From Beroe ovata (Eukaryota > Ctenophora > Nuda > Beroida > Beroidae), in NCBI GenBank assembly GCA_946803715.1, contig CAMPET010000281.1:23755-73687 (forward strand): a stretch of 49,933 bases of DNA, in the 5' to 3' direction. Of this stretch, positions 10,930 through 24,388 are shown piece after piece (position 1 is the first letter of the stretch; the number at the start of each line of letters is the position of its first letter). The notes below the pieces were generated by a model. It ran no database searches, was not told the origin of the DNA, and saw only the letters and a list, made by a program, of their open reading frames with translations. The translations under genes were made by a program, and so were the position numbers.

Positions 10930-11725
10930 ATGTCGTCACTGTACGATGAGGCTCGCACCACACTGATCACGTGGTACAGAACAAGTCCTGGTGTTGCTAA
11001 CCTCAGAAAACTGGTCCTAGAGAATGATTACACTGATATGACATATGAACCGCGAACTAAGTACCAAATAGATAGGTAAGCTTTGATCCAACGAGTTTGT
11101 TATATACACACACTTCGATATTGAATTAAGGTGATTGATTCGTGGCTATGAATCATGAATATCTCCTAGATACGAACTGTGGCGGCAATCAACAGTAACC
11201 ATGACAACACTCGCCGGTGTAGTTGCTGCATTTGTTGGCTGGAGAGCCGGAACAACTCGTTTCGACGAAGTTAAAGAACTTCAGATTTACAACAGTAGAC
11301 GGGAATTGTTCAAAATTCGCCACTCGTGGCAGTCAATGGCTGCCCTGGGATACGCCACCCCTACCATAATCAGGACCTTTACCATGATGACATTCCTTAC
11401 CGGAATTCCGTCACTCATAGGCGTGTATTATGACGACACTGACTATGTCTCTTCATACGTTATATCAGGGTTCATCGGTAGTTTCGTTGTTACAACTCTC
11501 ATGTCAGCACGGGAATTTGGCGGAATTAGGCAGAAACTTGTTGGAGCACTACTCACATTCCCCGCGGCTCTAGGACTTGGCATCATGGGGGTTATGACAC
11601 AGAAATATGATGTTTACATAAACTATGACATGTATAAAGCTAGGTGGAGGAAAATTGATCCCATGTGGACGGATTTCATGGAGAAATCGGAACGCGAAGC
11701 TTCAGATAACAGAGATTGTGGATGA
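10930..11725 (+). CDS. TIMMDC1: TIMMDC1-like complex I assembly factor
   Basis: Two exons, 10930-11075 and 11170-11725, join through a split Arg codon to give 233 residues. The ATG begins the reading SSLYDEARTTLITWYRTSPG. The second exon carries the Tim17-like core: LQIYNSRRELFKIRHSW, a Gly/Ala-rich hydrophobic segment near LAGVVAAFVGWRAG, FTMMTFLTGIPSLIGVYY, YVISGFIGSFVVTTLM and LVGALLTFPAALGLGIMGVM, i.e. about four membrane segments, in the same order as animal TIMMDC1 (C3orf1). Known homologs sit in the mitochondrial inner membrane and build the membrane arm of NADH dehydrogenase. The C-terminus is shorter than in vertebrates. Identification rests on recalled similarity. The ADAT1-like gene follows on the same strand about 150 bp downstream. 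Confidence 0.8.
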
Positions 11726-11816
11726 TAAATCTTAATTTTTCACTCGTTTTTCGGTTTCTCGCTCAATTCATTCATGAGGGCTAGGTATTTGTCGCGCTAA
11801 GGTTTTTACGAGTTTT

Positions 11817-11851
11817 AATAAACACACCATGTTTTAATAAACACACCATGA
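11817..11851 (+). terminator. duplicated polyadenylation signal after TIMMDC1
   Basis: Two AATAAA hexamers (11817-11822 and 11836-11841) lie in a 19-bp tandem duplication containing AATAAACACACCATG. They sit about 90 bp after the TIMMDC1 stop and just before the next gene, so they probably serve TIMMDC1 transcript cleavage. Function is inferred from motif and position. Confidence 0.5.
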
Positions 11852-11873
11852 AAGTTCACTGCCATTTTAGAGA

Positions 11874-13088
11874 ATGAAACAGATGGGGGATGAGATAAAT
11901 AAACTTTGCAACGCACACTTCGCTAGTCTCCCTCAGAAGGGAAAACCCTCTTCATCCCAATGGACGGTTCTGTCTGCGGTTGTTATGGAAAAGCGAGGGG
12001 AACTATCAGTAATTTCCATGGCAACAGGGACGAAATGTGTTGGAGAGAGGGACAGGAGCATGTTTGTTGTTTCCGATAGTCACGCCGAAATCCTCTCTCT
12101 TCGACTCTTCAGACTGTACCTCCTACACCAGATGTTAGCGTTACATGATGATGGTATTTTGGAAGCAGGAGAGATGGGATTCTCAGTAAAATCTGGGGTC
12201 TTCTTCCACTTCTTCACATCATGCGTTATGTGTGGTGATGCTACAATTCACATTCCATCGAGCTGTGATATTGTTAGACAGCACAAGAGACCACCGTCCC
12301 CATGCGATGAATTCTCTCCGAAACAACTCAAAGCTTCTCCCTCCTCGAATGACCTATCCGTCCCTTCTACTCCTTCATCAACACTCTCAGTGGACATGAC
12401 TCGGAGTGGGGGCAAGTGTCTCATCTCTGACGATCTCTCGTCGGACTCTATCCAGACCAGAGCATGGCACTTGACCTCTGTGATCCGGACTAAGCCTGGC
12501 CGAGGACCCCTGTCTCTATCTCTGAGCTGCTCCGACAAACTGATGAAACGACACTGTCTCGGTTTGCAGGGAGGTCTTCTTTCTCCCCTAATCGAACAGC
12601 CAATCAGATTCCAATCGTTTGTAATCGGTGGTCCATTCTCGCATGAGAGTGTAACACGAGCTCATTTTACACGACTTCCCCCACATCTGCAGTATCCTGT
12701 GGATATCACTGGCGTGGAAGACATGTTCTCGAACAGTCTCGCTAACTGCCCACCCCCCTCCTCTCCTGCCAGCGTGTCCTTGCTGTGGTGTCGTGGTGTC
12801 GGGCAGTGGGCTGGTGTCAGGGGCAGACAGCAGGGAGCCACCAAATCGTCAGTCGAGGAGAAGGTCATGCTGCCTGTCTGTCGAGGTAATATGTTGAAAC
12901 TGACTGTAGACGTCACGAAAAGTGTAACCGTGGGCAGGGAGAGCGTGAAAGCAAATATGAGTTGTCAATATGAGGATATTAGGAACCTTTCACCGTTCTA
13001 CAAAGAGAAAAAATCTCAATTCTGTGCTTATTTTGATGGTTGGAAGAGGAAAGAGGAAAGGAAGGATAAAATTAGCCGTGTGTCATGA
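11874..13088 (+). CDS. ADAT1: ADAT1-like tRNA adenosine deaminase
   Basis: A single-exon gene of 404 residues with an adenosine-deaminase domain over most of its length. Catalytic elements: SDSHAEILSLRLFRLY (zinc-ligand His and proton-shuttling Glu), CVMCGDATI (second zinc ligand), and the RTKPGRGPLSLSLSCSDKL stretch (third ligand Cys), followed by GLQGGLLSPLIEQPI. Animal ADAT1 converts A37 to inosine in tRNA-Ala. The usual PCGDA motif reads MCGDA here, i.e. the conserved Pro is replaced by Met while all three zinc ligands and the Glu remain. A Ser/Pro-rich insert (about residues 135-185) separates the motifs. The protein is shorter than the human enzyme (about 500 aa). No double-stranded RNA-binding domain is seen, which argues against ADAR or ADAD. 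ATTTTAG before the ATG could be a 5' UTR acceptor. Confidence 0.85.
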   Translation: MKQMGDEINKLCNAHFASLPQKGKPSSSQWTVLSAVVMEKRGELSVISMATGTKCVGERDRSMFVVSDSHAEILSLRLFRLYLLHQMLALHDDGILEAGEMGFSVKSGVFFHFFTSCVMCGDATIHIPSSCDIVRQHKRPPSPCDEFSPKQLKASPSSNDLSVPSTPSSTLSVDMTRSGGKCLISDDLSSDSIQTRAWHLTSVIRTKPGRGPLSLSLSCSDKLMKRHCLGLQGGLLSPLIEQPIRFQSFVIGGPFSHESVTRAHFTRLPPHLQYPVDITGVEDMFSNSLANCPPPSSPASVSLLWCRGVGQWAGVRGRQQGATKSSVEEKVMLPVCRGNMLKLTVDVTKSVTVGRESVKANMSCQYEDIRNLSPFYKEKKSQFCAYFDGWKRKEERKDKISRVS

Positions 13089-13345
13089 AATAATAATATC
13101 CGTTGCAAAATTTATCACATGCCAAAGACGCATTTAGCATTGAATGTTATCTTTTAAGTTATTTGATATCCATATTCAGCTCTAACATTTGTGTACGCGT
13201 GTACCTACAAAGTTTCATGCACATTTCTTGCATGAGCGTTACTTTTCGAGTTACACTAAAGTAGCGTTTCCCTAAAGGGGACTAATCTCCTCAGTCCTCA
13301 AATTCTCTTTCAACAACTTTGATGAAGTATCCCCTTCTTTTTAGG

Positions 13346-16300
13346 ATGGAAGTGTGGGTTGCCAAGGTGATATGTCTCGTTATTCTACTGTCTCTGACGT
13401 GTCTCTTTGGGATGGTGCCAAGATTCCTCAGAACTACGGGGAATGAGAAATATCTCAGTATTGCTAACTGTCTCGCAGGTAATGGTATTCAATTTCAAAT
13501 TCAACTCGAGAACGCTACATCTTTTTTTCTTCGAATCTAAGCAAAATTCTGTGATTCATGCAGACCTTTTCAAATCACACCTTGAAGAGCTCACTCTCAC
13601 TAATAATGTCACGCCCACACCAATGTAACCCTCCTTATTCAGGCGGCGTGCTGATGGGTACAACACTGCTTCATCTCCTCCCAGAAGTGATAGATGATGT
13701 CACTTCGGGCCTCAAGATGACAGGAGTCGATACAGACTACCCCATTGCCACACTCACTGTGGGGCTGGGCTTCCTGTTGATTGTCTTCATTGAGATGTTA
13801 GCTCATACAATACAGGTAATTCCCTCTGTATAGTTATTTCGTGATTGGATGAGATGGTAGCCATCCCTGTTGGTATGGTAACCATCCCTGTTGACATGCT
13901 AACCGCCCCCTCGGGGGTCGCTGACCCCTCTGTTTATATGGTAACCAGGGGTAACCACTCCCTCTTGACAATTACCTACCCCCTAACCCTAACCAGCCCC
14001 AATTGACATGACATGATAACAACTCCTGATTCAGGACTATATGGCGCGCAAGGCGGAACTCGACACTGGATCTATAGCAGATGAAGAACTCCAAGCTCCA
14101 GACGCTTTTCTCGACGATGAAATCAACCTCTTCGATAGGTAGATAAGTAGAGATCTACCCAGGAGCAAGTAATTTCTTTGCTCATGATCGTTAGATATGA
14201 TCAGAGATCAGTTTATTTGCCAAGATTTATATTTGAGACGATGTTTATCCGATAAAACAACAAGACGAGTACACACGATATATTCCATAGTATGGAGCGA
14301 GTGCGGAGGTTCACACGGGCGAGTAGCAAGAGTTCTGGACCGAGTAGTCTGGACAGTGCAGGTCCCCGGACTCGGACTCGTTCCTGGGTAATTTGACAAA
14401 GATTCGACCACATTTCAATCGCCGAATCTTCTTCTCTTAATGATCCTTCTCGGAAACAGTTATCTTATACTAATTTCGAACAGATTAGCTAGTTATAAGT
14501 GTCACAAAAAACGTTGTACCCAGTATGTCCTCAAATCTTCTCCTCCATTTTACACTGATTCCGAACAGATTCAATTACTAAAACGTATGACCTGAGCACG
14601 CGCACGTATCATCCGATCTGTTCCTAGAGAGTAAGTACATCGACCAAGAACATGGATCCAGAGAAACAGACGCTGCTGAACAACACGGTACAGAACGCCA
14701 GACGAACAAACACCTCAGTCTGTGGTAAGAGATCCCTCTCATCCAATCTCTAGGATTTCTCTATTCCTGTTATGATTCGCTACTCACAGCCAGATTACTA
14801 CCTCTCGATCATAATGATTAATGAATATCACATTTCTTGGAACTGCATTTCCGAGATCTTTGCGGTGTTTTTCCTTGCTGTAGCGCTGCTCGATTTACAC
14901 AGTTCCGGCGGGCGTAGGGACCAATCCGACTAGCGCATTTCTCACATCTCCCGCCCAGTGAACCCTGAGCCCGGATACGGTACTCCTGACGGCGATGCCC
15001 AACCCACCAACACGGCATCGCAAGGGCATTCCCACGATGGTCATGCCCATCACGCACACGGGGGTGGACATGGGTCAGGTCACGCGCACGACCATGGGCC
15101 TCCCACTGAGATCAAGGGATTCGGTAGTATACTCCTACTCTTCGCCCTATCAGTGAGTAATTGTGTGATTTCCGATGTGGAACTATACCATGTATTGCAC
15201 TATCAACTATCACTGTTCAAGGTATTCAAGATTAAGGATTAAGAAATCTTGTGATAGTGTGATATCTATGACTATAGTATAGCTGTGATAGGTCTAGCTT
15301 TAGTATATAGTTGTTTACTAAACAATGTTTAGTATAGCTGTTTAATATAGTTGTTTTAGTAGTAGTATAGTTGTTCGAAATCGATCTAAACCATGAATAT
15401 TGTGATAGTATAAATGAGTTGGTATTATTGCTCAGGTTCACTCGATCCTGGAGGGCATGGCAGTGGGATCTGAACAGGATTGGGTCATGGTTTTTACTCT
15501 GAGTGGGGCACTCTCTGTTCATAAGATACTCCTCGCCTTCGCCCTCGGTAAGAACCGGCTTTATAAGCATGAGTAAGTATTCCCAGGAGAGGAGTCATGG
15601 ATCAAATAATCTCTTGTCCAATTTAGGTGTTAAAATCGTGGAGGAATCACAGACGTTATGGACCCACATCCGCTCCGTGGCATTCTTTGCAATTTCCAGT
15701 CCTATCGGTGTAGCTATTGGTTGGTAACTATGTTTGACAACACTTCATTCCCTTGACATCAGCCGACATCGCTATTGTCAATGATACTAATGCCAAGTGA
15801 CACTCACGTCGACACTATTTCCTTCACGCATGTCACCTGAAACCACTTTCTATCATTGACACTCACCTTTCTTCCACTATTGACACCAATCGTTCATCAT
15901 TGAGTCCAGTTTCAAGTGCCTACTGACACGACTTTCACCGATCATGACACCACTGTTCCCTATTGACACCACTGTACCCTATCGACACCACTGCTCCCTA
16001 TTGACACCACTGTTCCCTATTGACANNNNNNNNNNNNNNNNNNNNNNNNNNNNNNNNNNNNNNNNNNNNNNNNNNNNNNNNNNNNNNNNNNNNNNNNNNN
16101 NNNNNNNNNNNNNNNNNNNNNNNNNNNNNNNNNNNNNNNNNNNNNNNNNNNNNNNNNNNNNNNNNNNNNNCTGTTCCCTATTGACACAACTGTTCCCTAT
16201 TGACACAACTGTTCCCTATTGACACCACTGTTCCCTATTGACACCACTGTCCCCCATTGACATCACTATTCCTTATTGACACCACTTCTTGACCTCTCCT

Positions 16301-16807
16301 TGACTCCCTAGGGGTTGCGGTGCAGTTGTCTAACACCGACGAGTCCACTAAGAAGCTAGCAGAGGGATTGATCCAAGCTGTTGCTAGTGGAACCTTCCTT
16401 TACATTGCATTTGTAGAGATTATAACTCCTGAACTGAACAAGCCAGATCTCCCACCCCTTCTTAAGGTAAACTATATAAAATTCGTGCTTTCTTCTAACT
16501 GTTCCCCTACTCCCCAATCCATATAGTAGTTGCACAATACGAGAATAGAATCTCGCATTGTATTGATTTTAATCTGATGTTTCTTATCACTGACTGTTCC
16601 CCTTCACGCCATTGCTAGCTGCACAGTTTCTGACCTGTGACCACCCTGTACGAATAATAGTGACAGTTGCTTATTCCAATCTCTGTCGAGGTACTTTTCC
16701 TGGCTATCGGGTTCGCCATAATGTGCTGTGCTCAACTGGTACCAGAGGGCGACGAGGACATCAAACCAAACAATGGCACTCTTCCCACTATAATACAGGG
16801 CACTTAG
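13346..16807 (+). CDS. ZIP-family zinc transporter (SLC39A1/2/3-like)
   Basis: Nine exons: 13346-13478, 13643-13815, 14035-14138, 14630-14724, 14959-15152, 15436-15547, 15627-15719, 16312-16466, 16691-16807. All phases match; 391 residues. The start follows an acceptor-like CTTTTTAG; an in-frame ATG at 13322 is an alternative. N-terminal membrane segments (CLVILLSLTCLFGMVPRFL; GGVLMGTTLLHLLPEVIDD) precede a cytosolic loop with a His-rich stretch (about residues 182-206: HSHDGHAHHAHGGGHGSGHA). Segment IV carries VHSILEGMAVG, the ZIP HSxxEG metal-site signature, and SGTFLYIAFVEIITPEL matches segment V with its Glu in place of the usual HE. The C-terminus is the short extracytoplasmic tail typical of ZIP-I members. 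ZIPs move Zn(II) into the cytosol. The exon 4 acceptor (AG-AG choice) is the least certain junction. Confidence 0.88.
15943..16300. repeat. 19-bp minisatellite with assembly gap in ZIP intron 7
   Basis: Tandem copies of TTCCCTATTGACACCACTG fill this intron on both sides of a run of Ns at 16026-16170. Units differ by one or two bases. The gap is presumably unresolved repeat, so the true array length is unknown. It lies between the exons ending at 15719 and starting at 16312 and does not alter coding sequence. Confidence 0.95.
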
Positions 16808-17403
16808 TGTAAGTGGAGTGTTAGTGGTTAATATATAACCCGAGACATTGTTACAAACTCGAGCAACTTAAATGTTGCGTAGCAACCCTACTTCAAGTAG
16901 GGTGATGTTGCTGTGACGTCACGTTGCTACAGAAACATGGAAACACTTCCTCAACTCTGTGTGTGTGTGTGTGTTGTTTGTGTCAATCTCAGTAAATGCA
17001 GTGTTTTATGATCTGCTCCGAATGATCGGAACTTTTCATTTCCGTTTGTGGAACTAGCACTTAATAAGTTAATTGATATGACTATTCTTAATACAGTTTT
17101 AAATTAAATTAATCGCCCCGATCATGGCATGTATCTTAATTCTTAATTTATTTGATCTTTGATTTTTGTAACCAATTAATACATATCCCAGATAACCGAG
17201 AATTTGTGAGTTAAATATTTTTAAGATCGATTTGTTACGATATTTTTACAAAATTATCAACCTCCCGGATTTCTGATTTTATTGTTCATGTCATCATACT
17301 TTCCGGGTTTTGTCTCTCTTGGAATCGCAACTTTGTCATGATAACTCCTGACTTACTAACCATCCTTACATCATACATGACGCATGTATCCCTCAATAGC
17401 ACC
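16808..17403. other. intergenic, ZIP to cathepsin
   Basis: Contains a short (GT)n run (16959-16972), an inverted pair GTAGCAACCCTACTTCAAGT/AGGGT near 16876-16905, and AT-rich sequence. An in-frame ATG at 17338 lies upstream of the chosen cathepsin start, but the signal peptide begins at the 17404 ATG. No gene seen. Confidence 0.4.
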
Positions 17404-19893
<2,490 letters not shown>

Positions 19894-20713
19894 GGATATG
19901 CATGTATAGTATACACTGTACACTGTATATATTGTATAATGTGTACTGTAATTGTATACTGGAGTGTATATGTATACTGTATACTGGAGTGTATAATGGG
20001 AGCATGTCACTCTGAGACTACCTGTATACATGGGGGGGTGTCACGTGATTACTCAGAAACTAGCGGGGTTACATGCTGCTTTACACTGTTTGCCCTACCT
20101 AGTACCTACGGATAGTACGTGTGTTTCTATACTCTAGCATAAGTTGTTACCATCGCGATTATTGCAGTTGAAGACTTGATTGGCGTATTTCATAAACTCA
20201 GGCATGTATGATATGCATAAGGGTTTACTAATATTATAGAGTAGTTATAGTTGAACGTTTTGTGACCCTCAGATGATCATCACTTATGGTCGTACTGAGT
20301 ACTCGTAGTGTAGGATTCGGACTCCAATAACGTACAGTTTTGTAAATTTCTATAATTTTTATTATTTCATAATTTGAACAAGAAAAAGGATGATATCTTT
20401 CATAGATTTCCATATTCTATTTTATATTTCATAATTTCATAAACAGTAGTATTTAAACCGTTATTAACAGTAAGTATGTAAAAGCTGTAATATTGTAATT
20501 GTATCCTACATAAATTACGCTGTTTGGTAAAAGCATGATTTATCATTTCGTAAACAAGCTAAAAATACTCACATGCACTTATAACGGCATCAATAAAATT
20601 TGTCACTTAATAAAAATTGTCACTTAATAAAAACGATCACTTACTGATCTGGATTATGTTACTTAATGGATTAGGTTACTTATGAAGATCGATGCCATAG
20701 TTCGTCAGCGATC
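19894..20713. other. convergent intergenic region, cathepsin/Rh
   Basis: Lies between two genes whose 3' ends face each other. It holds AT-rich 3' UTR-like sequence and a cluster of GTATACTG/TATACACTG units (about 19914-20000). Several AATAAA hexamers near 20590-20632 (plus strand) and TTTATT on the plus strand near 20352 could serve the two transcripts. No gene seen. Confidence 0.4.
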
Positions 20714-23700
20714 TTAGGCTTCTTTGAGTTCTACCTCCTTATCTTCGATTTCATTCTCAGCTTCCATCTGAAAAATACATTCATATCGCAGTTCAGCAGC
20801 AGAGAGCGTTTGAGATCGTGGATATGCGGATCCACAAGGATTTTACACAAAAAGTCGTTTTTTGGATTTGTGAAGGTTCAGCTGGAACTGAATAGTAAAA
20901 AGCTATTTTTCATAAACAGTGGTTTTTACCTCGAAATACAGTCCCTCATCAATCAACTGCACATTTTCGACCTTGTCACAAATAGGAATTCTGCATAGCA
21001 GCCCTGTAGGAAATATGAAGATAAGCGTTATTTGTGGAATAGTAAATTCTCATCATTGACGAAACTGTCTTTCTCCGATAATTTCTTTGCAAGAACCAAT
21101 TCCTTTTCTGCTTTTTGTGCGATAGAATTCCATCCTTCCCGTCCAATGAACAGTAAATATGTATGCAATTACAACTACAAGCATTATTTTATAGTTACCG
21201 TTGAGAAGGCCCGTCACGAATCCGATCGCCAGAGTACACAGGATGGATGCGATAATCATCCCAAATTGTTTCCCGTTACTAGTTCCGTCCATTTCCGTCC
21301 ACTGGGCGTTAGCCGAGAAGTACCTGTACAGTTATATGCAGTAGCATAGTGTCAGCTTATCTATGTCATACTCATAGTATCACTGACAAGCTCCTATATA
21401 GTTACCAATTTCATTGTCACTAACACTAGCCAATTATGAATTATCAGTGATCAATTTCATCGTCGGTGAGGGAATATATATTTGTGACGTGAGCTGATGA
21501 CGCGTTATACTGACTGGTTGTTAGTGGATGCAATAACGACAATCCCAGCTACCAGAGCTCCAAACACACCCGGAATACCGTGGAGTTGTGTAGCTCCTGC
21601 ACTATCCATGACTCCCACTTCCTGAGAGTAATTGCATATGAGTAGTGAGCCTAGTGGTCACGTAATCAGTGAATGAAATATTAGTCATGATTTGTGCCTC
21701 TGATCCATTTTTCCTGACGGCATGACGCATGAATGAGCATTTCTTTCGACTCCATAATCATTCAATTTCAAGTCTTGCCCTCATATCACTCCATATATCC
21801 ACTTACCTCGAGGAATCCAGCAATCTTGCCGTATCCAACACTAGACAGGGCCCCAGCCAGACCACCAATGAGTACCGGTACCCAGGGCTCCACGTTGTAA
21901 CTACAGCTCATCCCGATTGAGACACCACCAGCCAGAGTTGCGTTCTGAACCTCAATCTGGGGGATAAGAACCGTTGACACCATGCCATTGACACCATGAT
22001 TTCACAATACTGAGACCATTTCCCAGTGGTATCACCACTTGGCACCAGTGTTGACACCTACGTTGACACCAGATTATCCTTTATTGTATAGAAAGTGGTG
22101 TCATGAACTATTGAACTGACCATGGTGAACTTGTTGTTGTGCACGAGGTTGCTCGTTACCATGGCTGTCACACACGACGCACAAATTGCTAGATAGGTGT
22201 TGACAACAACTCGTTGTTGTACCGTTATGTCACCATACAACAGAGCACCTGTTACAGAAAATATTTACTTGTGTTTGAATAGCATTTTCATAAGAATCAC
22301 CGTAATATAAAGTACAGCATGGTTTTGTAGAAACTCTTACCATTGAAACTGGGCCAGAACATCCAAAGCACGATAGTACCGATCATGGCAAATGTATCGG
22401 ACATGTATGTCGTGAGGCGGTTCTGTGGCGGGATATCCTCTGGCTTGGTGCCAAGTCCCAGAGTTAGTCCAAGTCCGAATACCGCTCCGAATGCGTGAGT
22501 GAGAATCGAGCCACCGGCGTCAGCAGTCTGTAGTGCAGTTTTCAACCATCAAAATATGGTTCTATTCTGGAATTCTATTCTGTATCAAATTCTAAACATA
22601 AAACATTTACATACCATACCAACCTAACAGTAACATAACCAATGACCTTCTCAATATTATATTTCTGATTCCCATATCACACTGATAAACCCGGTATCCT
22701 CATTCCCCTATAAGGATAGCTATTTCTGATATCCGCGATCACAGTACTCACATGAAGGTAGTGGACAACGATGTGTTCGTTTAGTTTCATCGCCACCGGC
22801 TCCACCAGACAAATGACTACAATTTGACAGGGTGACACAAAGCCATACACCACTCCGAATGTTATCAGAACAGCAGCAGTCACCAGATCTGCACTGATTA
22901 TCCTGTGATAATTGTACAACTCCTATTATTATAGAACTCTGTTATAGAACTCTGTTATAGAACTCCTATTATTATAGAACTCTGTTATAGAACTCTGTGA
23001 TAATAGAACTCTGAAGTTAGCTAGTGTTGTATGTGCTGGACGTACAGTGTAGATGTCTCTAAATTCTATATCGCCTCTCATAGCATTAGCCACCCCCTAA
23101 ACAGTATGAAAAAGGAACTTGGACGTACAGTAATGTACCCGCCTCCCTTAATATGGGACTCAGGAGCGAAATAGACTAATAAATTCAAGTCTCCCCCTAT
23201 GACAACTGTTTTAGTAAAACTAGAAGAAGAAACTCACGATGCAATGTTAATGTCAGTCTTCACGAATTTTCCCTCGAAGATGCTGGTCACAATACAGGTG
23301 GCTACTTGACACCACAAGAAGCACAGGCCACATATGAAGAAGTTGAGAGTGACACCACCCCACGTGTACTTACTGTGAGATCGGGGGATTAATACCGGTT
23401 ATCAGATTGCGGATTCTCATCGAATGAAGGGTTCATTTGAGGTGTGTCGCGGGCGAATGGTTGTTGACCGGATCAATTAACATTCGGTTATTTGGAAAAT
23501 TTACAATCCACGGCACGCCTCTGATTGATCCATCCAGTAGCACTCAGAGGTATTACCTCTCAAATTTATAATTTCATCTGTTCAACCTACCGACAGAATG
23601 CATAGAGGAATCCGAATCCCATGACACACATCGCAGTAGCATCCATCATCACTGAAATAGAATAGAATCTTTATGATCTCTATGATTATCATTATCTTTT

Positions 23701-24388
23701 TAGACATAGACTTAGAGCGATACCCCGGAATTAATTATGGATTTGCCGGCCCCTCTCTACTTTTTAGTTCAAGCTAAGTTTACTAGGTCCACTTTTATTA
23801 TTAATTAAGGTCCATTTTTAGACTGGAATCGACCGGGGCAGCTCAGCTTGAGCTCAGCTATCTGACTCACTGCCGTATGATCCCATCATGTGGTTAGCTG
23901 ACGCCGGTAACACAACCCTCGTGCTGCTCTCCTCGGAGATGTTGGGAACACTGTCATTGTCCAACTTGGTGCACACTCCAAACAAGATCAGGACCACCGC
24001 CTGCAGAAAGGGGCAGTCTGGAGGAAGTTCGACCCTAAAAAGCGGGCGTCCACTCTTTTAACAAAAAAGCAGACATTGATCAAAAAAGGAGATATCCGCT
24101 TTTAAAAGCAGACATCACTTTGAAGAGGCGGACGTCCGCTTTTAAGGGTCGAATAAACTTCTTCCAGACAGCCCAGAAGGAGGGGGGAGTGACGGTTATC
24201 ATATGGTGGTCGCGGGGGTATCATTATGTGATTCATAGTCAACCCCATTGTCTTCTCCTGGTTCAGTCTAGAGACCGGGTTTTAATTGTGGGAAAGTGGC
24301 ATGATCTCATGACCATACTGAATGTGATGATACTTACAAAGGCAGCATATCCTGTGATGGGGAGAGCGAATCTTCCTCCTAAGCCCAT
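20714..24388 (-). CDS. Rh-family ammonium channel
   Basis: Twelve minus-strand exons: 24388-24338, 24000-23871, 23651-23591, 23372-23238, 22902-22752, 22527-22341, 22248-22121, 21956-21807, 21621-21515, 21323-21199, 21003-20930, 20767-20714. All phases match; 450 residues, a normal Rh glycoprotein length. Hallmarks are MGFGFLYAF, WGGVTLNFFICGLCFLW, the GGS-H pair (TADAGGSILTHAFGAVFGL, with the first pore His), FAMIGTIVLWMFWPSFNG, LVHNNKFTM, QNATLAGGVSIG and the second-His region TQLHGIPGVFGALVAG. Rh proteins conduct NH3/NH4+ (possibly CO2) across plasma membranes; this is the Rh rather than the Amt/MEP branch. The cytosolic tail is short and acidic (ENEIEDKEVELKEA). The ATG at 24388 gives an N-terminus similar to vertebrate Rh (FALPITGYAAF before the first membrane segment). 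Confidence 0.92.
22917..23010. repeat. TATAGAACTCTGT tandem repeat in Rh intron 4
   Basis: Several copies of ATAGAACTCTGTT and ATAGAACTCCTATT lie just upstream (minus sense) of the exon starting at 22902, i.e. immediately before its splice acceptor. Confidence 0.8.
24004..24180. mobile_element. inverted-repeat element in Rh intron 1
   Basis: The left end (GGGCAGTCTGGAGGAAGTTC, then GACCCTAAAAAGCGGGCGTCC) is matched by the inverse of the right end (24130-24175: GGACGTCCGCTTTTAAGGGTCGA, then CTTCTTCCAGACAGCCC). The inverted repeats are about 45 bp around a core of about 80 bp that itself carries CTTTTAAAAGC palindromes. No coding capacity. It abuts the acceptor of Rh exon 2 (exon begins at 24000, reading leftward). 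Confidence 0.6.

Noticed and set aside
10631-10963. Minus-strand open frame of 110 codons overlapping the first exon of TIMMDC1
   Set aside because: The C-terminal 85 residues look protein-like, but I recognise no family, there is no suitable start outside TIMMDC1 exon 1 and no partner exon. Kept out as a probable antisense shadow of the promoter region.
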